Notes: generated by a model from the sequence alone, not told the origin. 64,000 nt of DNA from an uncultured Gemmatimonadota bacterium (GCA_902826615.1 CADEFN010000001.1:372001-436000); one strand, 5' to 3'. Positions 1-9,224 are shown, numbered from the stretch's first letter. Numbers and translations: made by a program.

Positions 1-1288
1 CATTGCCGTTGAGCGTATTGGCGCTGCCATCGCTGTCGAGGTAGAAAGTCGTGGGACGCGCCTCGCGGGGCGGCCATGCGTCGTACATGCGCCAGGATTT
101 CGCCCCCATGTTGTACACCCGCACCTTCGGCTCCTTCTCGATGCCGTTGTCGAGGCCTTTGAGCCAGCGATCGTACCAGCGGACCAGGAAGCCCGTGTAG
201 TCAAAGCGCGCATCACCCATGTCACGCTCGCCCACCACGGTGTGCTCGGTCTCCATGCGCCCCATCATGCAGTGCGCTGTTGGGGCGATGATCATGAAGG
301 TGTTGTCGCGGGCGAGCTGTGTGGCGGCGTTCTTTGTCTGATACTCGAACATGGCCATGTTCGGCCCGGTGGACACGTCGTACCAGGCATTGATGTACAG
401 CGCCGGCGCTCCATTGCGGTCGCCCTCATTGCCGAACTCGATGGTCTTCCAGCGCGGGTCGTTCATCGGCCACGTGAGGAAGTCGTCCAGGTCACTCGGC
501 GCAGACCCGATGTCGCGGTTGATGCGATTGACCGGGAGTGTCCAGACCACCGAGTCGAAGTTCACACGGGAAATCGTCTCTGGCTCCAGGTTCCACGCCT
601 TGTTGATGCGCAACATCTGCTCACGAGTGAGCCCGGCGGGAAACGAGGGTTTGTACTTGTAGCCCGAGCCGTGATACCAGGACAGCCAGAGATTCTGGAA
701 GACGCCACCGCGAAAGTGATTCCCCATTTCGTTGTACGGTCCCATGCGGCCGATTCCGGCACCCGCACTGCGTGGCACTGCGGCCGCGAAGGCGGGATGA
801 TGCATGGCGTTCATCCGGTGCTGTTCTTCGGCGCTCGACGAACATCCTAGCGCGCCGATTTTGCCGTTGGACCACGACTGTTTCGAGAGCCAGTCGATGG
901 TGTCGTACGAGTCGGGGCCTGAACCGCCCAGGTAGGTGTAGGTGCCCTCGGAGAAGTAGCGACCACGGACGTTCACATACGCAAGCGCGTAGCCGTTCTC
1001 CAGGAAGGCCTGGTTTTCGGCAATGGCTGCATTAAACAGGTAGGGGTAGAAGGTGAGAATCGTGGGGAGATTCTGACGCGGCCGGTTCTTGGGGAAGTAG
1101 AGCGAGGCGTTGAGACGTACCCCGTCGCGCATGGGGATGCGCACCATGTCTTCCCGATCGACCTGTGTGGCAAAGTACTGCGCCACCGGATTGGGACGCT
1201 CTTGAGCCGCTGCCGTTGGTGCGGCGATGGCGATCAGGCCCACGCATCCGATGATGCGCGCGGGAAGACAGCGGGCGAAAGGCAGCAT
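1..1288 (-). CDS. CocE/NonD family (peptidase S15-like) secreted hydrolase, 3' end missing
   Basis: Secreted serine hydrolase of the X-Pro dipeptidyl-peptidase/CocE family, which cleaves esters or acyl-peptides in the periplasm or outside the cell. About 429 codons are visible and the C-terminal jelly-roll domain runs off the left edge. A signal peptide covers about residues 1-28, ending APTAAAQ. The nucleophile elbow reads GCSSSA (about residue 148) where the family usually has GxSYxG. The acid is probably the Asp of NAWYDVST (about 301) and the base the His of PTAHCMMG (about 340). The start was chosen because a clean signal peptide follows the ATG. It is divergent from the next gene. Family call is firm, substrate unknown. 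Confidence 0.85.
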   Translation of the reverse strand, partial: MLPFARCLPARIIGCVGLIAIAAPTAAAQERPNPVAQYFATQVDREDMVRIPMRDGVRLNASLYFPKNRPRQNLPTILTFYPYLFNAAIAENQAFLENGYALAYVNVRGRYFSEGTYTYLGGSGPDSYDTIDWLSKQSWSNGKIGALGCSSSAEEQHRMNAMHHPAFAAAVPRSAGAGIGRMGPYNEMGNHFRGGVFQNLWLSWYHGSGYKYKPSFPAGLTREQMLRINKAWNLEPETISRVNFDSVVWTLPVNRINRDIGSAPSDLDDFLTWPMNDPRWKTIEFGNEGDRNGAPALYINAWYDVSTGPNMAMFEYQTKNAATQLARDNTFMIIAPTAHCMMGRMETEHTVVGERDMGDARFDYTGFLVRWYDRWLKGLDNGIEKEPKVRVYNMGAKSWRMYDAWPPREARPTTFYLDSDGSANTLNGN

Positions 1289-1429
1289 CGAGATCTCTCA
1301 CATGGCCAAGGTCAGCGGGAGAAGCAACGACCGGAGTGACCCCTCGGCAAGTCGGGGGCGTGACGGCAGCGCTCCTGTGCCCTTGGCGGCGGCGCGCGCG
1401 TCTTTCTGGAGAACCCCAGGGGAGACGTC

Positions 1430-1852
1430 ATGAGCACCGTGTTGTGGGCAAACGTGCTGGAGGGAGGAAATGTCCGGTCGGATCAGGTCGATCGCTACGC
1501 GCTGTACAAGCACGGTGAGAAGCTCGACTCGATTACCCGATCGCTCGGCCTTCCCTCATTTCTCGGCATCTGTGACACCACCGATGCGCGCTTCAACACG
1601 AGCGACGACGACCTGCCCCCCGGAGTGGAGTCGACGAGCGAGGTGATGGCCAGGGAAGGCGTCTGGATGGACGCCGCCAGCGCCGCCGGCTACCTCGGAA
1701 AAATCCTCGCCCACGTGCGTGAACAGAAAACACGCTTCGGATTGCTCAGTAACCAGCACGACGAGGTCGTACAGGAGCTCACTGAGGTCAGCGAGTTCGT
1801 GACGCAACATGCCGGCGCGGCCGAGAAGTTCAACTTTTCGGTGGTCATGTAA
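1430..1852 (+). CDS. Hypothetical protein, 140 aa
   Basis: I do not recognise this family. The protein is soluble-looking, without signal peptide or membrane segment. It has an acidic middle (TSDDDLPPGVES, about residues 56-67) and a helical, glutamine/glutamate-rich C-terminal half. A GGGGAG ribosome-binding site lies about 5 bases before the ATG, which supports the start. Codon use matches the neighbours. It lies 53 bases before the DUF1905 gene on the same strand, so the two may share a transcript. Function unknown. Confidence 0.6.
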   Translation: MSTVLWANVLEGGNVRSDQVDRYALYKHGEKLDSITRSLGLPSFLGICDTTDARFNTSDDDLPPGVESTSEVMAREGVWMDAASAAGYLGKILAHVREQKTRFGLLSNQHDEVVQELTEVSEFVTQHAGAAEKFNFSVVM

Positions 1853-1904
1853 TGTCTGCGGGCAGTTGAAGGGGCGGCTTTCCCCCTGAAGATTTCCGCG
1901 TGAG

Positions 1905-2207
1905 ATGAGCGCACGCCGGAAGTCATCAACGGAATCACCGGCCCACGGGGTCACCTTCAAGGCCGTCCTGTTTCGGTATCCCGGCAAGGGAGGGTGGCAT
2001 TTCGCTCCGGTGCCAGAACGGCTCGCCCCGCCCGTGACCCATGGTTGGGGACGCACCCCGGTGCGGGCGACGGTGAAGGGCACCAGCTGGGAAACCAGCG
2101 TTTGGCGTGGAAAGGACGGACGCACCCTCCTGCCCGTGCCTGCGCGCATTCGAGGCAGTTTGGGTGACGGGGACGCGATCCAGGTAAAGCTCGAGTTCGG
2201 GCTCTGA
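1905..2207 (+). CDS. DUF1905 domain-containing protein
   Basis: Small cytoplasmic protein of 100 residues that is almost entirely one DUF1905 domain. Visible family features are the opening FKAVLFRYPGKGGWHF (about residues 18-33), the central V-x-G-T-S-W-x-T-S-x-W segment (about 56-66), the DGRTLLPVPARIR strand, and the closing GDGDAIQVKLEF. The family is a small beta-barrel often linked to YdeI/OmpD-associated proteins and its biochemical role is not established. The basic N-terminal tail (MSARRKSS) lies outside the domain. It follows the 140-residue hypothetical gene with no obvious strong ribosome-binding site. Confidence 0.75.
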   Translation: MSARRKSSTESPAHGVTFKAVLFRYPGKGGWHFAPVPERLAPPVTHGWGRTPVRATVKGTSWETSVWRGKDGRTLLPVPARIRGSLGDGDAIQVKLEFGL

Positions 2208-2431
2208 AGAGGCCGAGCGCAGCTTCACGGGGGAAGAGGCGCCAACGGCGAGCCCTGCGGTGCCGTACTAACTTTGTTCTACCAGCCAGCGCTCGCATTT
2301 GATGTCTCGGCGTGGCGGCTTATTGAGACGTAAACCATTGTAGGGCATTGTCTTAACTGATTGCGGGCTTCAACGGACCGTGCGCGCCACTGGGCGCTGC
2401 TTCGCCGCTGGAAGAGTCCGTGGAGCCTTTG

Positions 2432-4873
2432 ATGAACGCACTTCCTCTGTTGCTGGCCCTGTCGTTCCAGCAGCCGCCAACCCTCGCTGTCTCTCCCAAG
2501 CCCGATACGGGCAAGGTCGAGAAGGCCGCTGAGGCTCTGACCTTCAACGGGCGCTCGCGAAACACGGATGTTTCCGTTCCACGGTTCGAGGCGCCGGTGG
2601 CCATCGACGGCGTACTCAACGAACCGCAGTGGGAAGGTGCGGCGCGGCTCGAGGGATTCTCCCAGTTCAACCCGGTGGACGGCCGTGCGTCCCTGGACTC
2701 CACCGTGGCCTACGTCTGGTACGGTCCCGACGCCATCTACTTCGGCGTTCGCGCCTACGCGCCAGCCGGTACCGTGCGCGGGACTCTCGCCGATCGTGAC
2801 CGCATCCAGAACGACGACCACGTCCAGTTCATCCTCGACACCTTCAACGACAAGCGGCAGGCCTTCGTCTTTGCGGTGAACCCGTTAGGCGTACAGAGCG
2901 ACGGCATACGCACCGAGGGGGGAGGCGGCGGTGGTGGAGGCCGTGGAGGTCGCGGCGGCGGCGGCGGCGGAGGTGGTGGTGGCGGGGGTGGTGGCTTCTC
3001 CAGGGCCAACCTCGGCAATGCCGACCTCAATCAGGACATGATCTGGCAGTCGAAGGGCCACATCACGGAGTGGGGATACGAGGTCGAAGTCCGGGTGCCT
3101 TTCAAGAGCATCCGGTATCGTGGCGGCGAGTCGATGAGCTGGGGCCTCAACGTCGTTCGCAACACGCAGCGCAACAACTACCAGGACACCTGGACGATGA
3201 CCAGCCGCGGCGCCGCGGCGTTCCTCCCCCAGTCCGGGCGGCTCACCGGGATCCACGACCTCAAGCGCGGGCTGGTGCTCGACGTCACGCCGGTGGTGAC
3301 CACCTCATTCCCCGGGAGTGACTCCTCGACGGGGTCATGGGCCTATGGAACCAAACCCCAGTATGGCGGCGACCTGCGTTGGGGGCTGACGTCGAACATG
3401 ACCATCAACGGGACCATCAATCCCGATTTCTCCCAGGTTGAGGCGGATGTCGGCCAGATCCCTGGTGATGTGCGGTTCGCGCTCTTCTTTCCCGAATTGC
3501 GCCCCTTCTTTGTGGAGGGGAACGAGCAGATTGATACCCCTAACCAGCTTGTGTATACGCGGCGAATCGTGCAGCCGCGCGCCGCGACCAAGCTGACCGG
3601 CAAGATTTCCCGCTTTGACGTTGGTGTATTGTCGGCCATCGACAATGCCAACTACTCGGCGAGCGGTGAGGACAATCCGTTCTTCAACATCATGCGTGTG
3701 CGTCGCGACCTGGGGGCGCAGAACAACATCGGGTTCACCGTCACGGACCGGCGCGAAGGGGCCGACTTCAACACGGTGCTCAACGCCGACGGACGCTTTC
3801 TGATGCGGAGTGTGTACACCGCGTCGTATCAGATGGCGACCAGCCGCACGCGTGTGGGCGACGAGCGTAACAACGGTGACATCTGGGAGTTTTCGTTCGA
3901 TCGCACCGGGCGCAACTACGGCTTCCGCAACTCCATCGAAGGTGTCTCTCGCCAGTTTGACAGCCGCACGGGATTTGTGCCGCGTCTCGACTACGTGCAG
4001 CCCCAGCTCAATCAGCGGTATACGTGGTTTGGCAAACGGGGCGCTCCAATCGAGCAGCTCATGACGTTCTTCAGTAGCCAGGGCACCTGGACCTACAACG
4101 GCTTCTTCGACGCGGAGACACCACTCGAAACGCGAGTGTCCGTATCGACGAGTTTCCAGTTCCGCGGGGGCTGGGGTATGGGCATCACGCCAAGTGTGGA
4201 GAGCTTTGGTTTCCAGCCCGAACGTTACGAGAGCTACTACGTGGAGCGGCCGCGTGGAGCGCTCAAGGACACCGTGAAGTTTGCGGTGGGGGGCCGTGTG
4301 CCGTCACGTCAGCTGCAGCTGCGCATCAGCACGCCGCAGTTTCAGAAGTTTGGTGCCTCGATCAACACCACATTTGGCCGCGACGCTGAGTTTCTGGAGA
4401 CGGCCCAGGCCAAACGGCTTGATGTGAATGCCACGCTCGACCTGCGCCCCACGCCGCAGCTGCGTGTGAACGCCATCATGCTGCATCAGGAGTTCCGTCG
4501 CGCGCGAGACAACAGCTCAATCCTGCGGACCAACATTCCGCGACTGCGCGTGGAGTACCAGCTCAACCGGGCCATCTTCTTCCGGTTTGTCAGCCAATAC
4601 GAGTCACGCACGCGCGACGCCTACCGCGACCCGCGCAGTGAGCTGCCGATTCTCTTTCGTGACGACGAGGGCGTGTTTACGCGCGCAGAGCGCAGCAAGA
4701 CCAACAACATCCGGGCCGACTGGTTGTTCTCGTATTTCCCGAGCCCCGGCAAGGTGATCTACCTGGGGTATGGCGCGAGCATGACCGAACCCGACGCCTT
4801 CCGCCTCCGTGATCTGGACCGGTCGAGCGATGGCTTCTTTGTGAAGGTGAGCTGGCTGTATCGGGTGCAGTGA
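2432..4873 (+). CDS. DUF5916 outer-membrane protein with N-terminal CBM9-like domain
   Basis: Large secreted protein (813 aa from this ATG). After a signal peptide (MNALPLLLALSFQQ) comes a carbohydrate-binding family 9-like beta-sandwich (about 45-160; APVAIDGVLNEPQW, IYFGVRAY). The rest is DUF5916, predicted to form an outer-membrane beta-barrel, with the motif FPELRPFFVEG (about 355). The family is common in Bacteroidota and Gemmatimonadota, and a role in binding or transporting polymers is inferred. I prefer the ATG at 2432 to the GTG at 2420 because a TGGAG ribosome-binding site sits 6 bases before it and the signal peptide then starts cleanly. A near-continuous polyglycine run interrupts the CBM9-like region (residues about 163-188). 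Confidence 0.85.
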   Translation: MNALPLLLALSFQQPPTLAVSPKPDTGKVEKAAEALTFNGRSRNTDVSVPRFEAPVAIDGVLNEPQWEGAARLEGFSQFNPVDGRASLDSTVAYVWYGPDAIYFGVRAYAPAGTVRGTLADRDRIQNDDHVQFILDTFNDKRQAFVFAVNPLGVQSDGIRTEGGGGGGGGRGGRGGGGGGGGGGGGGGFSRANLGNADLNQDMIWQSKGHITEWGYEVEVRVPFKSIRYRGGESMSWGLNVVRNTQRNNYQDTWTMTSRGAAAFLPQSGRLTGIHDLKRGLVLDVTPVVTTSFPGSDSSTGSWAYGTKPQYGGDLRWGLTSNMTINGTINPDFSQVEADVGQIPGDVRFALFFPELRPFFVEGNEQIDTPNQLVYTRRIVQPRAATKLTGKISRFDVGVLSAIDNANYSASGEDNPFFNIMRVRRDLGAQNNIGFTVTDRREGADFNTVLNADGRFLMRSVYTASYQMATSRTRVGDERNNGDIWEFSFDRTGRNYGFRNSIEGVSRQFDSRTGFVPRLDYVQPQLNQRYTWFGKRGAPIEQLMTFFSSQGTWTYNGFFDAETPLETRVSVSTSFQFRGGWGMGITPSVESFGFQPERYESYYVERPRGALKDTVKFAVGGRVPSRQLQLRISTPQFQKFGASINTTFGRDAEFLETAQAKRLDVNATLDLRPTPQLRVNAIMLHQEFRRARDNSSILRTNIPRLRVEYQLNRAIFFRFVSQYESRTRDAYRDPRSELPILFRDDEGVFTRAERSKTNNIRADWLFSYFPSPGKVIYLGYGASMTEPDAFRLRDLDRSSDGFFVKVSWLYRVQ
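2918..2995 (+). repeat. GGN-codon repeat encoding a polyglycine tract
   Basis: Twenty-six consecutive codons are nearly all GGN (Gly), interrupted only by two Arg codons. The tract lies inside the CBM9-like part of the DUF5916 gene. The mixed GGC/GGT/GGA/GGG codons argue against very recent slippage of one unit, but the tract could still vary in length between strains. It probably encodes a flexible loop. Confidence 0.9.
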
Positions 4874-4877
4874 GAGG

Positions 4878-4937
4878 GCACCGGGGGCGAGGCCGACTGA
4901 GCAGGGAAACTCTGTGTCGTCCCCTCGCCCCCGGTGC
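4878..4937. terminator. Long-stem hairpin between convergent genes
   Basis: A perfect 15-bp stem (4878-4892 with 4923-4937, sequence GCACCGGGGGCGAGG and its complement) encloses a 30-base loop. It starts 5 bases after the DUF5916 stop and ends 3 bases before the stop of the convergent M16 gene, so it can serve both. There is no long T-run, so termination strength is uncertain. Confidence 0.6.
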
Positions 4938-4939
4938 GT

Positions 4940-6382
4940 CTACTTCACCACGCGGGCCACATCCCACACCTCGCTCTCGCCGAGTTTGAGTGCATCAATT
5001 CCCGCCCGCACCTTGGCCAGATCACCCACCACCACCACCGTGGCCTGATCTGGGGTGAGGTACTTGCGTGCCACGCGCTGCACGTCGGCCGGAGTGACCA
5101 GCCGCACGGCGGCCGCAAAGCGGGGCAACTCGCCTAACGACAAGCCGTAGGTCTGCAGGTCAGCCACCTGCCCGGCCACGTCTGTGGTGCTTTCCAGGTC
5201 GCCGGGAAGCTGCAGCTCCAGGTAGTTCTTTGCCCGTTCCACCTCGTCGGCGGGCACCCGCACATCGCGCATACGACGGAGCTCGGTGAAGAACTCCACC
5301 AGCGATGAATCGGTGACGTTGGTGCGCACCGAGGCTGAAGCCACAAAGGGCCCCGGTGCTCGGCGGAAGGTGAAGCCCGAGCGGGCACCGTACGAATATC
5401 CCTTGGCCTCGCGCAGGTTCATGTTGAGGCGCGACGTGAAGGAGCCACCGAGGATGGTGTTCATCACCATGAGGGCGGCGTAGTCCGTGGAGCGGCGATC
5501 GACACCGGGCCAGCCGATGTTGATGACCGACTGCGCTGCATCGGGTTTGTCGACAAGAAAGACTCGCGACGAGGTGCGCACCGTGGCCGGTGTGCTGATG
5601 ACGGGTGTGGCGAGCGGCTCGCCTGAGGTGCGCCACGACCCGAAGCGTTGCGTGATGGCCGACCGCGCCTGGGCAACCGTAATGTCTCCCACGACGATGA
5701 TGGTGGTGCGCTCGGGTCGCACCGCGCCGTTGTAGAACGCGCGAACACGCGCTGAGTCCATGGAGGCGGTGGAGGCGCTGTCGCCGCCGGTGGCACGGTG
5801 ATACGGATGTCCCTCGGGGAACACGGCCTGGTTGAAGGCGAGGCCGGCGACCGACTCGGGCCGGTCCCGAAGCTGCCGGGTGTTGGCCAGGCGCAAGTCG
5901 CGCTGCCGACGGACTTCGGTCGCGCTGAAGGAGGGGCGCATCAGCACGTCGGCCATCAGATCGAGTGCCGGACCAGACGAGCGCACCGGCACCTTGAGTG
6001 CGACAGTGAATCCGTCCCACGAGGCACCCGTGGAGAGGCTGGCACCCAGGTACGCCACCTCGGCCTGCAGTGCGGCGGCATCACGTGATCCCGCGCCGTC
6101 GTCCATCAGTCCTGCCATGAAGGTAGCCATGCCAGGGTGTGACCCGTCGAGACGCACACCTCCATCGATGTCCGCCATCACCTGCACCAGGGGAAGCTCG
6201 TGTTGCTCCACCACCTTGAGGGTGACACCGTTAGGCAAAATGGTGGTCGTGACCGGCGGCACCACCAGTCGCGCTGGCTTGCCTGGTTTGGGTGCTTTCG
6301 TGCGGTCGAAGGCCTGGGCACTGGTGACGGAGAACGGCGCCCCAACCAGCAGGAGGCCAGCGACGAGTGATTGCCGGATCAT
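4940..6382 (-). CDS. M16 family peptidase-like protein, non-catalytic subunit
   Basis: Periplasmic insulinase/pitrilysin-family (M16) protein, 480 aa, with signal peptide (residues 1-24, ending SVTSAQA). Both M16 half-domains are present, but the zinc motif HxxEH is absent: the equivalent helix reads HPGMATFMAGLMDDG (about residues 82-96). It retains the Arg/Tyr-containing loop LREAKGYSYG (about 324) that helps bind substrate in two-subunit M16 enzymes. It is the second gene of an operon, and its ATG overlaps the stop of the catalytic partner (ATGA). The two most likely form a heterodimer resembling mitochondrial processing peptidase or bacterial M16B pairs. The reciprocal loss of motifs supports that reading. 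Confidence 0.9.
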   Translation of the reverse strand: MIRQSLVAGLLLVGAPFSVTSAQAFDRTKAPKPGKPARLVVPPVTTTILPNGVTLKVVEQHELPLVQVMADIDGGVRLDGSHPGMATFMAGLMDDGAGSRDAAALQAEVAYLGASLSTGASWDGFTVALKVPVRSSGPALDLMADVLMRPSFSATEVRRQRDLRLANTRQLRDRPESVAGLAFNQAVFPEGHPYHRATGGDSASTASMDSARVRAFYNGAVRPERTTIIVVGDITVAQARSAITQRFGSWRTSGEPLATPVISTPATVRTSSRVFLVDKPDAAQSVINIGWPGVDRRSTDYAALMVMNTILGGSFTSRLNMNLREAKGYSYGARSGFTFRRAPGPFVASASVRTNVTDSSLVEFFTELRRMRDVRVPADEVERAKNYLELQLPGDLESTTDVAGQVADLQTYGLSLGELPRFAAAVRLVTPADVQRVARKYLTPDQATVVVVGDLAKVRAGIDALKLGESEVWDVARVVK

Positions 6383-7743
6383 TGGATGGCCTCCCGGGTC
6401 GCGGCGAGTTCCTTCTTGCCCATCGGCACAATGCTCAGCAGCACACGCGGGCCCTTGAGATAGGTGTTCACCACGCGTTTGATGTCGTCGGCGCTCACCC
6501 GCTGGTAGCGGTCGAGTTCATCCTGAAACCCATCGGGTTTGCCCGTGGCGAAGTAGTAACTCTGCAGGCGATCCGCCTTGGCATTGACTGACTCCAGTCG
6601 GTTGAGAAAACCCGCCTCGATGGCATTGCGTGCTTGTTGCAGCTCCCGCGCGGTAGGCCCTTCGGCGGCCAGCCGCGCGATTTCGCGATCGATGGTCTGG
6701 CGCAACTCGTTGAGGTTCTTGCCGGGGCGCGCAGTGGCAAAGAGGTTGAAATCGCCGTCGAGCTTTTTGCTGCCATTGTAGGCGGTCACGCCAGTGGCCA
6801 CTTCGTCCTGGTACACCATGGTGTTGGTGAGGCGCATGTTGCGCGCGCCGGTCAGGAGGTACGCGACCAGGTCGAGTGCCGCCTCGTCGGCATGCATCGA
6901 CTTGACGCCGTGCCATGACATGTAAACCCGTGGCACCTGCACCCGGTCTTCGGCGACCATGACCGTGTCACGCACGGTGAAGGGAGCAGGCGTCGGCCGC
7001 GTGATCGACGGGCCACGCGGAATGTCGCTGAACATGCGTCGCACCGCCCGGCGTACCGAATCGGTCTTCACCGCACCAGCCACAACAATCACGGCATTGT
7101 TTGGGGCGTAGTAGGTGCGAAAGAATCCCTTCACGTCGTCGAGGGACGCGGCCGAGAGATCGGCCATGGAGCCGATCACATTCCAGGAGTATGGGTGCCC
7201 CTTGGGGTAAAGTGCCGGCGGAATAAGGTCACCACTGATTCCGTACGGCTGATTCTCCACACCCTGCCGCCGTTCGTTCTTCACGATGTCGCGCTGGGCA
7301 TCGAGTTTGGCCTGATCCATGGTGGGAAGGAGCCACCCCATCCGATCGGCTTCGAGCCAGAGCATGAGTGGCAGCGCATTGCTAGGCCCCCACTCGTAGT
7401 ACGCGGTGCGATCCTCGTCGGTGGTGCCATTGTTGCTGGAGCCCGAGGCTTCGAGGCGGGTGTCGAATTCGGGATACGGGGCGTGCTGCGACCCCATGAA
7501 CATCACGTGTTCAAAAAGGTGGGCAAAGCCGGTGCGCCCGACCTTTTCATCACCAGAGCCGACCAGGTACCAGACATTGGTGGCTACGGTGGGAACGGAA
7601 TGATCTTCGTGGACGATGAGGGTCAGCCCGTTAGGCAGTGTGTCGACCGTGGCGGGAACCCGCAGACGTGGCGATTGCGCACCGGCCCAGAGGGGGCTGA
7701 GTGCCAGGGAGAAGAGCAGGGATCGCATGAGACGAGTGAGCAT
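6379..7743 (-). CDS. M16 family zinc metallopeptidase, catalytic subunit
   Basis: Secreted zinc peptidase of the M16 family. The HLFEH zinc motif is at about residues 75-79, and the third ligand is probably the Glu of WLEADRMG (about 133). The N-terminus MLTRLMRSLLFSLALSPLWAGAQ is a signal peptide. I chose this ATG because upstream in-frame codons add an implausible 31-residue leader; the ATG at 7728 is an alternative, and neither has a good ribosome-binding site. The C-terminal half lacks the Arg-x-x-x-Gly-Tyr-x-Tyr loop kept by the partner encoded downstream with a 4-base overlap. Substrates are probably periplasmic peptides or signal-peptide remnants, by inference. Confidence 0.9.
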   Translation of the reverse strand: MLTRLMRSLLFSLALSPLWAGAQSPRLRVPATVDTLPNGLTLIVHEDHSVPTVATNVWYLVGSGDEKVGRTGFAHLFEHVMFMGSQHAPYPEFDTRLEASGSSNNGTTDEDRTAYYEWGPSNALPLMLWLEADRMGWLLPTMDQAKLDAQRDIVKNERRQGVENQPYGISGDLIPPALYPKGHPYSWNVIGSMADLSAASLDDVKGFFRTYYAPNNAVIVVAGAVKTDSVRRAVRRMFSDIPRGPSITRPTPAPFTVRDTVMVAEDRVQVPRVYMSWHGVKSMHADEAALDLVAYLLTGARNMRLTNTMVYQDEVATGVTAYNGSKKLDGDFNLFATARPGKNLNELRQTIDREIARLAAEGPTARELQQARNAIEAGFLNRLESVNAKADRLQSYYFATGKPDGFQDELDRYQRVSADDIKRVVNTYLKGPRVLLSIVPMGKKELAATREAIQ

Positions 7744-7844
7744 GCGCAGAAAGTAATGCGGCTGACATACGCAGGGCATTCTCCTACAGCGGAGCAGGGA
7801 CCCGGGCATAACGTCTGTGGCGAACTCTTCCACCACCCTTACAC

Positions 7845-9224
7845 GTGACGTTCACCCCCCGCACCATCATCGAGCCCTTTCGCATCCGGTCGGTAGAGCC
7901 AATCCGGTTCACCACGGAGGCACAGCGAAGTGCCGCCCTCACCGCCGCGGGCCATAACCCGTTCCAGCTCCGGTCCGACGATGTGCTGATCGACCTGCTT
8001 ACCGATAGTGGGACCGGTGCGATGTCGGCGAAACAGTGGGCTGGCATGCTGGCCAGCGACGAGTCGTATGCCGGGGCGCGCTCCTTTTATCGATTCGAAA
8101 GTGCGGTGCGCGACATCACGGGATTTCGCCACGTGCTGCCAACTCACCAGGGTCGGGCGGCCGAGCACATCCTCATGAGCGCCATGGTGAAGCCCGGCCA
8201 GATCGTGCCAAACAACACGCATTTCGACACCACGCGAGCCCATGTGGAGCACGCCGGCGGGGAGGCGCGTGACCTGCCAATCGCCGAGGCGCGGCAGCCG
8301 CGGGCCTTGCACCCGTTCAAGGGGAATATGGATGTCGAAGCGCTGGAGCGTCTCGTCAGCGCGGAGGGCCGGGAGCGTATTCCCCTCATCATGCTCACGG
8401 TGACGAACAACTCCGGTGGTGGACAGCCCGTGAGCCTGGAGAACGTGCGGGCGGTGTCGGCGGTGGCCCGTCGCGCTGGCATTCCGTTCATCCTCGATGC
8501 CTGCCGCTTTGCGGAGAACGCGTGGTTCATCCACACACGCGAACCGGATCATGAGTCGCGCACCCCGCGTGACATCGCTCGGCTCGTCTTTGAATGTGCC
8601 GATGGCTGCACCATGAGCGCCAAAAAAGACGGCATGGCGAACATCGGTGGCTTCCTCGCACTCAACGACGACGCCCTCGCGGCGCGCTGCCGCACGCTGG
8701 AAATTCTGACCGAGGGCTTTCCGACGTACGGAGGGATGGCGGGCTACGATCTGGAGGCAATCGCGCAGGGGCTGTGGGAGGCGCTCGATCCCGACTACCT
8801 CCGCTACCGTGTGCGTTCCATTGCGTACCTGGGTGACAAACTCACAGAAGCCGGCGTGCCGCTGGTCCTTCCCACGGGTGGCCACGCGGTCTACCTCGAT
8901 GCCGCCGCCATGTTGCCGCACATTCCAGCCCTCGAATACCCGGCCTGGTCTTTCAACAACGCCCTCTATCTCACCGGTGGGGTCCGCGGTGTGGAGATCG
9001 GGTCGGTGATGTTCGGACGTCGCCCCGATGGGAGCGAGCAGCCCGCGGCCATGGAGCTGGTGCGCCTGGCGTTTCCTCGGCGTGTGTACACGCAGAGTCA
9101 TGTGGACTACCTCGCCGAGGTGATCCTGCACGTGCATGCGGAGCGGGCGCAGCTGAGAGGATACCGCATCGTGGAGGAACAGCCCGCGCTCCGGCATTTC
9201 ACGGCCCGGCTGGAGCCCCGGTAG
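7845..9224 (+). CDS. tnaA: Tryptophanase (L-tryptophan indole-lyase)
   Basis: PLP enzyme splitting L-tryptophan to indole, pyruvate and ammonia in the cytoplasm. It is 459 aa, the usual length. The N-terminus (EPFRIRSVEPI), SGTGAMSAKQWAGML (about 55), the HFDTT segment, MSAKKD with the PLP lysine (about residues 260-261) and the C-terminal LRHFTARLEP are all family hallmarks. Tyrosine phenol-lyase is the close alternative. The segment GGVRGVEIGS matches tryptophanase, because phenol-lyases have Met-Glu-Arg-Gly there. The start is GTG, giving the expected N-terminus. No TnaC-like leader peptide or adjacent TnaB permease is present. An acyl-CoA synthetase gene follows after 40 bases. Confidence 0.88.
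   Translation: MTFTPRTIIEPFRIRSVEPIRFTTEAQRSAALTAAGHNPFQLRSDDVLIDLLTDSGTGAMSAKQWAGMLASDESYAGARSFYRFESAVRDITGFRHVLPTHQGRAAEHILMSAMVKPGQIVPNNTHFDTTRAHVEHAGGEARDLPIAEARQPRALHPFKGNMDVEALERLVSAEGRERIPLIMLTVTNNSGGGQPVSLENVRAVSAVARRAGIPFILDACRFAENAWFIHTREPDHESRTPRDIARLVFECADGCTMSAKKDGMANIGGFLALNDDALAARCRTLEILTEGFPTYGGMAGYDLEAIAQGLWEALDPDYLRYRVRSIAYLGDKLTEAGVPLVLPTGGHAVYLDAAAMLPHIPALEYPAWSFNNALYLTGGVRGVEIGSVMFGRRPDGSEQPAAMELVRLAFPRRVYTQSHVDYLAEVILHVHAERAQLRGYRIVEEQPALRHFTARLEPR

Noticed and set aside
7744-7844. Search for a TnaC-like leader peptide upstream of tryptophanase.
   Set aside because: The gap is about 100 bases, holds no short frame with a Trp codon in TnaC context, and also carries the start of the divergent M16 operon.
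7839-9197. A 452-codon open frame on the minus strand opposite the tryptophanase gene.
   Set aside because: The plus strand encodes a clear full-length tryptophanase. The antisense translation is His/Arg/Gly-rich with no family features, typical of open antisense frames in GC-rich DNA.
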